Shown here: positions 1 to 12,200 of the stretch, piece after piece
Position numbering within the stretch: the first letter of the stretch is position 1
Layout: each line of letters begins with the position of its first letter
NCBI GenBank assembly: GCA_037074705.1
Contig: CM073596.1
Coordinates: 51,054,001 to 51,118,000, forward strand
From: Zhengitettix transpicula
Lineage: Eukaryota; Arthropoda; Insecta; Orthoptera; Tetrigidae
Direction of reading: 5' to 3'
DNA length: 64,000 nucleotides
Program-made: the position numbers and the translations under genes
The notes under the pieces: model-generated
The model's input: only the letters and a program-made list of their open reading frames with translations
Databases searched by the model: none
Told to the model about the DNA's origin: nothing

Positions 1-346
1 AACTATCTTGCAAATTTGAACATTGTGTTATACAAGCCACAATGTATGTATTTGGAATAAATGTAAAATCGTGATGCTTCCAGGTAACTTAATCGTGCAT
101 CACTTTTATGTATAATGCATTATTTAGTAATTTTTTGTGATTGTATATTACTGTGAGATGGTAACCCCCATTTGGGAGATAACAAATATTGTGTAACACG
201 TGGAACTAGCTGTGATACATTTTCTACTAGATTCTAAAGACATTTTTTATTATCAGAAAGAAAATTGTTCTGGAAAACTAATGAGATTGTTGTATAATAT
301 ATATTTGTAATTATTCCTTGGTAGGTTTAATTATATGAAACATAAT

Positions 347-1113
347 CAGTGGCGGCTCATTAATTTTTTATGTTATGTGCTACATCACCACAAGCAACCA
401 TTTTTAGGTGGATACACACAATATGCTACATTTCTAATTCTATTTACGTAGTTTCCAATAGTCTCAAAATTTTAGAAGCAGAATAATTTAGCACCAAATT
501 AACCTGCATTTCCAACACTAAAATATTTTTACTATACATGTATGTTAAATAAAGTTAATTTTTGGAACAAGCCACACATCATGGAAGTATTGTATGCAGT
601 GTTGTGTCATAGATTTTGGCATTATGATGTCCCTTAATTGTTTTCTCTTAAAATAACCTTTGACTGTGATTTTTTTTTAAAAAAAAATACTGCCCTAAAT
701 GTATAAATACTATTTTGGTTTTGAAAATATAAATTATTTGAAAAATAAGATTTTTGATTACTAATTTTTTGATTGCCTTGCTTATGCCACCTGATGTGGC
801 CACTGCCTCTTTGTAATTGCACAGAACGGCTGTTTCTATGTGCTGTTTGCTTGGTAGCACCAAGCAGAGGGTGTTTGATGAGCTTTACTGGTGGTGCAGG
901 TTAGTGGAAATGAATAATGCACATGTACATGTTATTCCAGACAGAAATCTTGTCAGCTCGTTGCATTAGCAGGAGTCACACAATGTGGATTGTTTAAAGT
1001 CTTCTATATTGAAGCAGGAATTTGTATTGTTAAAACATAATTATTATGAATGTTCTTAACATTATTAAAAATTAATTTTATGTGCTGTAGCGCATGTGCA
1101 CCAGCCGCCACTG
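347..1113. mobile_element. TIR-bounded non-autonomous DNA transposon (MITE-like)
   Basis: The left end reads CAGTGGCGGCTCAT and the right end is AGCCGCCACTG, giving 11 bp of perfect terminal inverted repeat. Subterminal similarity continues inward: ATGTGCTACATCAC on the left matches the reverse complement of the right arm, ATGCGCTACAGCAC. CAGTGGCGG-type termini are common in cut-and-paste DNA transposons, but I cannot assign a superfamily. No clear target-site duplication is visible, and the right end abuts a GT/TA microsatellite that may have erased it. The interior has no transposase-like frame. Confidence 0.5.
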
Positions 1114-1119
1114 TGTGTG

Positions 1120-1123
<4 letters not shown>

Positions 1124-1163
<40 letters not shown>
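1124..1163. repeat. (TA)n microsatellite
   Basis: About 20 uninterrupted TA units, preceded by a short GT run immediately after the right end of the TIR element. Confidence 0.95.
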
Positions 1164-1166
<3 letters not shown>

Positions 1167-2284
1167 GTAAATGTTAAATATTAAAAAATATGATTTTTAT
1201 ATTTACAAATAAATGTACCAAAGTTATGCATCTATATTGTTGAAAGTTGTGAATTAGTTGTTTTATACATATAGATGTATTTAGTTCATACATATACTTT
1301 ATTTCCTATAAAAAATGTATTTGTACTTTATAACAGAATAAGAACATATACTATATCAGAGTCTGACATGATCATAATTTATGAAGAGGAAGGATAGGAA
1401 ATTTGAATGTGCTTATGCATATGACATGCTTGAACTTTCAGGGTTCACACCACCCTTTTCAGATTAGTAGGCATGGTCCAGTTTGCAGTCAGAGTTTACC
1501 TGCTGCACTCTGAAAGGTGGCTCCATTGCTCTGAAATCTCTTGTAAAATTGTTCATGCACTTTTACATTCTGTTAAATAAATAAAAAAATATATAACTAG
1601 CATGAAGAAAAGGGCTAGAAAAGAATAAAGGGAATTTCATCTTCCAGAGTCTGTAAAAATAACATGTATAAGATATTTTTCATCTTTAATGTTTCAGCAC
1701 AGCTTATAATTCTTCATCAAGGACAATAGGCATTTGTCTGCTGTTACATACTTAATATACATTAAAATATTCTACCACAACATTGTTTTACAAGCTATTA
1801 CCACCTGTGAATATTATTGATTCATCTTGACGTCCTCTTCTACCCATCAATGTTTTATTTTACATTTTTATTATAATTTATACAGTTAAACACTGTAACG
1901 TATAAATGTATGTTTCTAACTTCCCTTTTCCTCCCCATGTTACTCCCTCAATATTCTGTATCAGTATTACAAAATGAATAAAATATTGGAAATATATACC
2001 ATTAGACAATTGTCCTGTTCCCATCTCTTTCTATTGTAAACACTGCTTTGATGAAGGATTACTAAGCTGGATAGAAATGCAGAATATTGTCTTACATGAT
2101 TTAAACCTTAACACAGACCCTGTTTGTTTGCATCATTCTTCCCTATAATTGATTGACATGGTTCTTCTGTGTGTGTTGTATGTTTTGTAAAATATAAATG
2201 GAAATAGCTGTCAAAACATTTTATATCAAGTTTTGCAGATATTTTACCACAAGTATATTTTTCTGTAAATATAAATGTTTTTAA

Positions 2285-2617
2285 ATATGAGAAAATGCAC
2301 ATGAAAATTTAACAGTTCAGTCATCATTTAAATGGTTTTGAATATACTTAAATGCTGACAAATGATTAGTAATATCAGATATTTCTATCTGTAAATTGAA
2401 GACAACTTGATATGTGGATGTTTGCAAAACATGTAGAAATACAAACAAGCATATGAGAAATGCACATTAAAATTTAACAGTTCAGACATCATTTAAATGG
2501 TTTTGAACATAATTAAATGTTGACAAATGATTGGTAATATCAGATATGTGTGTCTGTAAATTGAAGACAGCTTGATATGTTGATGTTTGCAAAACATGTA
2601 GAAATACCAACAAGCAT
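2285..2617. repeat. Tandem duplication, unit about 166 bp, two copies
   Basis: Copy 1 (2285-2450) and copy 2 (2451-2617) both start ATATGAGAAA and run in register through shared landmarks such as TTTAACAGTTCAG and TTTGCAAAACATGTAGAAAT. They differ by scattered substitutions and a one-base indel, so this is an old, simple duplication and not an assembly artefact. No coding function is seen. Confidence 0.9.
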
Positions 2618-4380
2618 ACACATACCTTGGTTGTGATATGTAATTTTATTCCCATGACCTTCATTTGTCACTTGTTATTTATTTTTACTTCTATGTATCA
2701 CTATTAATTGGCCGTACAATAAATATTTTGAATTTTATATTATTTTGGATTCACTTCATATAATTTTTATTTATTTATGGTATGTATTTGAAATAATCTA
2801 GTGTTTAGAGGATAACGTGGTTTTGATGTTTGATAGCCTAGGAATGTACTAAGGGGCTTTTATAATGAGTCAGTGGGTTTGAGAATTAAAATTAGCATCT
2901 GTGTAGGAAGGAAATGACATGACTTTGGGGCCAGATATCAGAAAATTTAAGCTTCTGGCAAATGTGTGGATAGGGCTTTAAGGAGGGTCAGTGGGAATTA
3001 TTTGTTAAAATTGTGGTGTGGCTCTCAGTGTGAGAAGATTAAGAGTATTGTGTCTTTGTGTTGCAGTGGTTAGTAATGCTAATGTTGAATGAAAGGCAGA
3101 GTCTACAATTAATATGGGAGTAGAGACCGATAATGTTTTATTTGATTTTGTAGGTTTCATTTTGTGAAGGATTGCAGTAGATTCAAAGATGAAGCACCTG
3201 TCCATACCTCAAGGCTGTCAACCCAGTTTTGGAGAGGTACTATGAGGGCGAAGAAGGATGTGGACGTCAGGTGGGCACATGAATGTACCTTTTGGGTCAG
3301 GTGGAGAATATTGTGAGAATAATCTTTTTATGTTTGGGTTGGATTTAAGTGAAATGTAGGTAAAGAGTGTAGGTACAACACAATTTTTGTAGCTACATAT
3401 TTATGCTTAGGTGCCTTGGACATGCTGGATTCAAATAAAGTGACAGGAAGTTTATTATATTGAAGCATGTAGGAACATCCCTGTCTCAGATGTATGGAAT
3501 GAGAAAGACCAGGTAAATATATGTATCTATGGCTGGATACTGAAAGCTTGGCAACAGATAAGACGAGGTATGTATTTTCCTGGAGGTTGAATCAATACCA
3601 TCGAATAAGCGGAACGAAAGCAGCTATACATATCTCTTCATCTTAATTTAAACATGTGACAATCAGATAAATTAACCTGCTGGAGATTCTGCAGATCTTT
3701 TCAGTTATTTTTGGAATGCAGTTCATGAATCGTATTAGTGTTCAATCTCGTTCCATAATCCCAATTGATAGCTAGTATTGTAGTGTGTGGAATAAGAATG
3801 TTAGGAATTATATGCCAGTTTAGTCAACAGCAGAAATGTAATTTCTGTATTATTATTAGCTTTTGTTGCCAATTATTATATCCATTACCAAGAAAAACAT
3901 TTTTCTATACAGTTTATAATTCCCTGAATTTACTAATGAGATGGGGTGACGTGGTAAAAATTGTTTTAATTAGGTTCTGTAATATATATGTATGTTATTT
4001 TAGTGTGAAAAAATCTGAACAGTTAACACATTTTCTTATGTCACAACAATTTGACAACTCTTTCACGTAAGGTTGCAGATGGGCCACATGTTGAAATTAA
4101 TATGATTTGTGCAGGTATTAATGTGGTTCTTTCACTTAAATTTGCCTAAAAAATCTCTTAGAACATTGCACATCAAACATCAGCAAATTTATAATTCCTT
4201 TTTTGCTGCAGAATTCCTTGTTGTAGTTCCTTAGTTGATAAAGATGTCAAATTAACGCCATGTTCAAACCAATAATGTTTTAAGAAGGGATAGAGGACGC
4301 TCCTGATGAATATTGTTTTTAATATTTAGTGTAAGGCGGTAAATATATATATTTCTTTTAATTCTTTTGTAAGGTATTTA

Positions 4381-5164
4381 ACATTTCAAACTTGGCGGGA
4401 AAACAGTTGCCCGACGACCGCGCGCTGCTGGCGGTCACGTGACGGGCTGATTGCAGCTGGTCTCCTTGGCTTCACTGCAGAGTGCAGTCGTCGGATACCC
4501 TTTGTCTGGAGGGACACAGTGCGGGGGAAGGAATATGCATTGCTGACTGTGTTTGTGCATTGCTGACAAGTGTGTGATGGATGTAGTATTCCTCGAAAAG
4601 GAATACTTTGCACTTTCCGGAACTCGTTCTTTTATTTACTCTCCGCTGTCTCATTTACTCGACATTTTCGGATTTTTATTGAAATGAATCTGAAGCAATG
4701 AAAGGAAGAAGGAAGACTGGAAATTCGATACAAGTTATTTTGATTTACTGAATCGATTGCGCCGTGTTATTTCTGCTACGTTAAAGTTTGAAAGACTGTT
4801 AAATGTATTTACAATTGTGAAACTTACTAATTTGGCCTAGTCAAGGAATGATACAGAGGACACTTAGCTGTAGGCAGCAACACATGTTTTTCGCTGGAAA
4901 GACAGAGCGGAATAGCTTTCTGAATATAGAAAGCACGCCCGAAACTCGCAGTAATCGAGTGATGTACATGTGATATTCGCAGCCTGTCTCTCTCTCTCCG
5001 CCAGTCAACAAAAACCACCCGGAGCAGTTATCTGTTAACTGAGGTTTTGTTGTGAGCTCTAAAGAACTTCATCGACGCCGAGGATTACAGTTTTATTTGG
5101 TGCAAGTGTTTACTGCTGAGACGAAGCCGTACGTAGTAGTGCATCTTTGTTCCAACACAACTTC
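4381..5164 (+). promoter_or_regulatory. nemo: Probable nemo promoter region and 5' UTR
   Basis: This block directly upstream of the coding start is visibly richer in G+C and CpG than its flanks. Seen in sequence: an E2F-type GGCGGGAAA at 4394-4402, a palindromic TCACGTGA (bHLH/M-box type) at 4435-4442, a short dyad AGTATTCC/GGAATACT at 4585-4607, and a 12-base CT run at 4987-4998 that reads as a GAGA-factor site on the other strand. An in-frame TGA at 5117-5119 marks the latest upstream limit of the reading frame. No clear TATA box was found and the transcription start cannot be placed. A 5' UTR intron further upstream is possible. Confidence 0.5.
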
Positions 5165-5388
5165 ATGGCTGTAGTTGGTCCCAGCAGACACTCGCGAGTG
5201 TCAATGTCGATGCCGCTCATGCCTGGCGGAGCCGGAGGGGGAGGACATCAACAAGCCATCCTCGCTGCTGCTCAACCCTATTACCACCCGCAACATCCGC
5301 ACCAAACCCCTGCGACACCCGCACATTCCCACACACAGGATGTTCAGCCCGATAGGCCCATCGGCTACGGAGCTTTCGGAGTTGTTTG
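5165..5388 (+). CDS. nemo: Nemo (Nemo-like kinase, NLK), first coding exon, partial
   Basis: Nemo/NLK is a MAPK-like, proline-directed Ser/Thr kinase that phosphorylates TCF/LEF and other transcription factors, tuning Wnt, planar polarity, TGF-beta/BMP and Notch signalling. This exon encodes 74 full codons plus two bases. Residues about 1-27 are Ser/Met/Gly-rich, 28-58 are a His/Pro/Gln/Ala-rich low-complexity stretch typical of NLK N-termini, and about 63-75 read DRPIGYGAFGVVW, the glycine-rich ATP loop (GxGxxG) opening the kinase domain. The ATG at 5165 is the first in frame after the TGA at 5117; the frame also reads back to a TTG at 5147. Nearby downstream ATGs (5204, 5210, 5219) are alternative starts. 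The Trp codon TG|G is split by the donor GTAAGT at 5389 (phase 2). The rest of the kinase, including the catalytic loop and TQE activation segment, must lie beyond the window. Confidence 0.95.
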
Positions 5389-5394
5389 GTAAGT

Positions 5395-8300
5395 CTGCTA
5401 CCTTATCTACATACATAGTCTTAAATTACATCAGAAACATGTTACATGATTTCAGAATGAACAAGATCCGACTCAATGTATAAAATAATTCAAAGCCATT
5501 GAAATATCCATCCATATAGTTGGTACAAAACAATGAAATCTGACCAAAAACACAAAAGTTTTTCCCGCCTATATTTGGGATCTCCTCAGTTGTAGTTACA
5601 TAATTAATGAAGGAAAACGTTGAAATTTATTTAAAATATCTTAAATACAAAAATATTGATATTAACTTACTTTAATAACTTTTAACTCAATCAGAAAATA
5701 ATTTTATTCAAACTTTTTGGGCCATATCTTCATAATTGTATACGTGAATTGTGGTTAGTAAGGGGACTAACATTCTTCCGGAGAAATTTTCTCACAGTGA
5801 TAATGTGCGTTAGACGGGTTATGAAATGTTGTTGCTCAAAATTGTAGAAGATTGTTATATTTTTTCAGGTTTGCATTTGTAAATGAATTCATAACTGGTA
5901 TAGTTTGGACGACGTAAAAAAAATCACTGCTAGACAAAGTTGTCGAAAATAAATTTTAAGAAACAAATGTTATATTTAATCAGAAATTAGAATTTAATAT
6001 AATTAAGTATGTAATAATTTCCTCCTGCTCCTAAAAGATCACTGTTAACACATCAAAAGTCGCTACAGTGATAACATACTCGCGCTCAATTTTCAAGTTT
6101 TTGGTTTATTTTTATCATTGCATCAAGGTCATTGTTCTACTTGCAAGGTGCATCACAATTTCACTTATGGGTTTTGGGGCTTGTAGGCATAATTGATATT
6201 TTGTTTCCACGTGAATTTGTAATAAAATTTATGAACCCCGGAGTCTGACCTTATTTAAAATTACTGAAATTCCTTTGTCCGTGGAATGAGTTCCAGTCGT
6301 GTAGTTTTACATCTTTGTGTGTAAATTCAAATCGTGATGGTTTGAGTTAATGTTTGTTAATCAGTTCATTCCATATGCACAACTATAGTTGTTTGCATTG
6401 CCAGGAAGGTGTATTTTTAAATAACGAGATTCACGACTTTACAAACTTAACTGTGAATATGAATTATATAACATTTTTGTAGCAATTAATAGTAGTGTAT
6501 TTATTGTATTTTAGTAACTTTTGCATTTGTGAAAATAATACCATCGAAAACTGCTGATTGAAGTCTGGTTTAACACTTCTGCGACATTGGTATTTAAATA
6601 GTCGTAAGACTTCACCTGCAAAATAATTTTAAATACTTTGCTAGTATATTGAGTGATAAGTGTTATAATATCACCGTATTTTATGATCGCGTAATTATTT
6701 GATTTCTAATTATTTTATTTTTAGTTCCTTCATTTCCGTACAAAAAAGGTTATTTTATATGTTTACAAAAGGTGCATACGTGCAAAATTATCCTCGGTAT
6801 TTTCTGTGAAATGAAAACTTGGATTACTGGTATATGTTGTCCTTGTGACTCGATAAAAACCGCATACAGTCTCTAAATTTGGTTGATTTGTAAATGTTGA
6901 CAACTCTTCTTTAGACGTGAATGCAATTTTTAATAGTAATCAGGAGGTTATGTATTTTTTGTGGTATTTAATGTTTTATGTAAAAACGACCGAGTAAAGA
7001 ATAATGGCATAATTAGTCGAAAACTATTGATTAAATTACCCTAATTTAGATTTTTTAAGTATCTAATTTTAGGACAGCCTCTTTAAATCAAATGACCATA
7101 TTTTGTTTTTAACCTAAATTTCGGACTATGTTGAAATTTTAGTTCTGATTTATTAAGATTGTCGGTTTGGTACACCGTCAATCCCGAAATTGGAATACTT
7201 ACTAACGATTCAGATATTTGTGGTTTTCGGGAACACATTTGTCGTTCGTGGTATTCTGCAACGTGATGTTATGGACGACACATGTCCGAGTCACTGGCCT
7301 CTGGCGTCACGCATCGCAAATCTCGGTCTTCTACAAGAATTCTCCAGTCTAGCTAAATATTGTACAACGAACTTCTTCATTCCTCCGTCAGCTTCTCTTT
7401 TATCAGCTTTTAACTAGAAACGAACTGAAAACTGATGATAATGTGAATACGATCCATGGTTACGTCAAAGATTATTATAATTAAGTATGATCTTGAAACT
7501 GAGTCATTACTCTGCTCGTATTTGTCTTTGTATTCCAGAGCTCATTTATATGCCGTCCCAAAAAATTGGTCCATCGATAGAAATAGCAAATAATTTCAAT
7601 TATCCTGCATTAATAATATTTGTGAGAATCACTTTTGTAACATATAATTTTTTAAATTTTGAACTTGTATTAATAACATTTGTGACTTTTGGGGCGACAG
7701 CGTATGCAGTTTGTCCCCCCCCCCTTCCCCCCAGCGCAGACAACTATATTTAGATTTATCTCGGGTCCCCCCCTTATTCTTTGTCTTGCAAATCTGGTAT
7801 AGTGATTATTTCGTGAAAATAGAACCAAACGTTTACATAATGTCGCCGTATTCATGAGGAGCTCAGGAAACAAGGTACAGAAGGAATAAAATGCACAAGA
7901 ACGGTCGCATTTAAAAGACAAAGGGAATGCGAGAAATGCAATCGAAACAGGAATGAGAAGTTAACGTCCTTCGGAGAGCAAAGGCGCTTCTTTGTCCTTC
8001 GAGAGACACGTCCAGGAATTGCCACACAAAAGATGACGAATAGATATTATTGCTTTTGCGAAATTTTATAAATTCTTTCGACGTTTTCGTATTGATTTGC
8101 CAAGTTGCTGAAGCCGGGGAAAACACTATGAAAGGTTAATCTTTCAAGTAGTTTTATAACCGGTTTGTTTGACGCAAGTAAAACTGTTACGGAACAGAAT
8201 GAATTACTTTATATTCCTTGTAACACAGCGGGAGGATTAAAAATATTCATGCAGCCAAAGGGCGGGAAAAAAATGGAAGAAAGAATGCTAGGAATTTTCA

Positions 8301-9280
8301 CCGGGAACATGTTTTACAACTGCTTAAAAAATCGTTCGGACATAAAACCTGATTTTTCCTTTGTTCTGCTTTTCCAGATTCTCATATACACTTACAAATG
8401 AAAATTCTGTGTATATCTACAAGATTGTTTTCTTGCAAATTGGATAGTATTTATTGGAATAGAGTCAGTTTTCGTGCCGGGTCATTCCATTTCTACGAAA
8501 GGAAACTGTACCCATTCTTCCTTCTTTTCACCTTCCTGATGCTTTCTCCACTTCACAGACGATGGGATACGTGATGAAAAATCTCCACTAATTCATTACC
8601 CGCCATTTCCAAAACCAGTCGGTATTGACAGCTGTGTGATTCAATTTATCGGGTATTCTATTGTTAGAAGAGCAAAATAGAGATATATGAATAAAAGTGC
8701 AAGAAGTGATAGAAAGCGAGGATATGAAAATGTAGTCAAAGGGTTCTAACAGTAAAAATACCTTTCTTGACAATATTCATACAAGCATTTCTTATTTTGT
8801 TAGTATGTTTCCACAGCGCTCGTATTTTAACGTCCATCGGGATTCATTTTGTTCTTTCCAGTTGTGTTGACTTTGGCATGTTTGCTATGTTAACAACAGA
8901 AAGTAAGCTGGATTTTTTTTTTCTTTTAACAGAAAAGTAGTATTTAATTTTTAGTAAAAATGTATGTGAATTTCTTGGAAATGTGCTGTAAGTTTAGGTG
9001 TCTCACCTTTTCCATTTTTTGTGATACACATCGAAATCAGCATCGATAAATTGAACATGACTCATTTGATGACGATAAAAATTCTTGACAGTCGTGACGA
9101 AGGTGGGAGAAATGGGTTGTATATTGGTTTTGGTCGCATTATAAGTTTTCTTCCCTTGAGCAACTGGGTGTCTAGTATTTAGTTACATTTAAAAGCAATA
9201 TTGTATCACTTTGTGACCGTCGAAGATCGCGTTCTCGATGTCGTCACAATCAAATATATGGAGGAGGAGTCTTAACGAAC
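5395..9280. other. Intron segment, no gene seen
   Basis: Mostly AT-rich unique-looking sequence. A C-rich run (7715-7732: ten C, two T, six C) and a shorter C7 run near 7767 are the only simple-sequence features that stand out. A good acceptor-like TTTTTTCAG ends at 5868, but the bases after it (GTTTGC) do not form a good donor. No coding similarity was recognised on either strand. Confidence 0.5.
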
Positions 9281-9281
9281 T

Positions 9282-9296
9282 CACACACACACACAC
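9282..9296. repeat. (CA)n microsatellite, short
   Basis: About seven CA units followed by CGCAG. Confidence 0.9.
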
Positions 9297-9299
9297 GCA

Positions 9300-12200
9300 G
9301 ATCGTATAATTTGGCTTGGTAGCGTGATATGGTTGGCGAGACAATGGTCCCGGCTGGAGCTGGTTTTCCAGACACGCTGCTGGAGGGGCCAGCCAGCTGT
9401 TGCTTTGTCCCTTCCCTTCCCAAGCCTTCAGCTGCTCTTTCTTTATCTCAAGCGTCGGATGTGGGTATTATGTGTACTCATTTCTACGCTCAGCAAGTGG
9501 ACAGATATCTTTAATGTCGGTGGTGGGAAACTTCCAAGACCGATTCATCCGCGTCCCTTATTTTGCTATTGTTAAGTTTCCTTAATTGGATTTCTTTGGT
9601 TGACTTTTCCAATCGAAATTTTTTGGTCCCGCTACCTTCCGAGTATAACCTTCCTTAACACACTGGCGACGGGGATAATGTCATACATGGAAGTGATGTT
9701 GTTTGATGTGGTAGAGTGAAGACGAGAGATACACCGAACTGATGGTCCTTCCTACCCTGAAGACTTCTCTGTTTGAAACGTCGCTCTGTCAGTCAATGGA
9801 ACGGCCAGACAATGTTATATCACGACTGAAGTGGTGACGGACACAGTTCAGATTTTTTAGTACTGCACTCAGGACCAGGATGAGCATTGGGAGTGTAATA
9901 AGAGGTGCTTGGTTTCAGATACATCATTCGATATTGTGACATCTAAAGTTTTCATTAGCTTGCGTTTTTTAGGTGAGAGTTATATTAGGAGTGATGTGAT
10001 CATAATAAAAAAATATTTTTCAATTTATTCTATTATCAATATAACATTTTTTCCTTATATTTTTCTTCTTTTGTTCATCAATTTCCATCCTCATTTGGTG
10101 CACTTTTCTACTTCTTTTCCTTTTCAATCTGACAGTCGAACCTCGATTACTAATATCCTAATTGTATGCCAAGTCTTTCCAAAGGTAGACAAAGGAAAAT
10201 CAATCCGAGCAATCATTTTGTAGCCAGTAATTTTGTGGGTACCGTGTAGTGGTGTGACATGTGTAAGTGCAGGCTCGCCCCACCCTGCCTGCACCCTGCC
10301 CGCGCCACTGATGACGTCAGGGATGGCGATCGATACCGTCGACGACTTGGCTGGAATCTGAATCTCGGCTCTTGGTCCACGGTTCAAGGCCGGCCTCTGC
10401 GCTACCTGGTGTCGGATTCCCCGGATATTTGTGCGTCCTCCGGGCTAGAATTCCTTTGTCGAGTAATTTCGGGGAGAACTGGCGGTGGCGGCGGGTGAGG
10501 GGGGGGGGGGAAGTCTTAGGATCTGAAAGAAGGTGGTCCGCGACGGGGTGCTGGCTTCAGCTTTTCAGCGTGTTTACCGCCGTTGCCGAAGCTTTCTACA
10601 AGCCTCCTGTTATGGTCGACGGAATTCTAAAGAGTCGGGACGTGGGGAACGCTGTGCTCTCATTCAGTCAGTTCTTCGTGCCAAGTTGCCCTTGGTTGCT
10701 TGGTTTGATATAGCCATCGGCGACAATACAGTTGAAACTTGGAAGAACGGAGTTACAATTGCTCTGGAAGAAAAGTGGAATGGCTGTAGGAAACAAATTT
10801 CTGGAGGAAGTTTCTCAAACTTGTCGGAAACTTTCTAGGCGGCTTCAAGCCGAGCCAATATTGTGTCATTTCGTCTAGTGACGTAAGCCACGAGAAAATG
10901 TAGAAATCTAAGATATTGACCTAGTTGGAAACCCAAGAAAACTGCTTTGTTAAAACTAGTTTGATGGTCATGCTATGAAATCTCAGAGATTTTCCGAGCA
11001 AGGATCAGTCATCTACTTTTCTCAAACAAGGAAATTGCAGGATTTTTTTTAAAAAAAATCTGTTGGTAGGGACATTAGGGCATTCCATTGTTTTTAAGAA
11101 GACATCAAAGCAGATAGATTTTATTTTATAACAAAGACAATGGAATACACGAATCATGTTTACCAATTTCATCACACCTTTTTCAATAAATTTAAAATGC
11201 AGATTAATCAATTGCTTACTAGAATATCGAGACTTTGAACCCAGAGTCAATGTTTTAAGCATAGAGTTAAAAGCGTATTAAGTGAGAGGTTCGATCATAC
11301 AAAGGTATTGACAGAGTTTCCGTTGTCTTCGATGGGTGGAACGTAAGAAAGGGTAAGGTTGGAATCGAACAGTAAAAATGGTTGGTTTTTTTGTGAAGTT
11401 TATTTACAGCTTCAATTTGTTTTTAGACTTCATTTACACACATAAACACTGAATTTTTTTTTTCGATTCATCAGCCTTGAAAGCGTTTCTTTTGTAGAGC
11501 TCGAATTATTCCGTGATTGCTGATCATTCGTCTGCTGATGAAATTGGGTGATTAAAGAGAGCGTAATTCACTCAAAATTAAGGGCTATTGTGAACGTTGC
11601 GACCTTTGCATACATTGCTTGAGCCACGTGTCAGATTCTGAAGTGCAAGGGCTATTAATTGTGGTCGGCGACCGAGGCTGCTGATGAATACATGAGGGGA
11701 GGACCACGAGTGGAGCGGAGTGGAAGAAGAGCGAGGGACGGGACGGGGGAGTGTTTGCACAGCTGACATTTGTGCGACCCTGCTCGTCATCGACGTCTTT
11801 CCGAACGTTTGCCCCGATGCGGACCTCCACGTTAACTACATCCGGCCAGATGGACACGGCGATATGAACGTTCTCCTCCTGCACGCCGCAATTTCCTGGC
11901 CACGCCATTCTAAAATACCTGCTCGGTGACGTACAGGAAGTGACTCTGCAATTCCGTTCCGCGACGGTAACCGCGCAAAAGCCATTGCAATCCACGAACT
12001 TCACCCCTAATTCTTGTTAAATTCATATTCCATCCGTAGCGCATTACTGGACAGTTGGCGTCCGATCAGCGAGGATCAATGCGCCCTAGATGGAAGACCT
12101 CCGACGTTATCGCCCTGGCCTCGGCCGAAATTCGAATTCGACACACTCGTCCACTTAAAATGGCAGCCATGACCCTGCTATCGAATAAAATAATGGTGCT

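Larger units (their letters stand above)
1..4380. other. 5' flank of nemo, AT-rich, no gene recognised
   Basis: The stretch is AT-rich with many stops in all frames. Open frames here are short (under about 100 codons), mostly on the minus strand, and show no domain I recognise. It holds a small TIR element (347-1113), a TA microsatellite and a 166-bp tandem duplication, listed separately. Several AATAAA polyadenylation-like motifs occur, for example near 2719, so it could include the 3' UTR of an upstream gene, but nothing here proves that. No motif of the hairpin family that fills the downstream intron was seen in this flank. Confidence 0.5.

Noticed and set aside
5147..5164. Upstream extension of the nemo frame to 5147
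   Set aside because: The codon at 5147 is TTG; the first ATG after the in-frame TGA at 5117 is at 5165.
5175..5483. Second plus-strand frame over the nemo exon
   Set aside because: Out-of-frame shadow of the real exon running into the intron.
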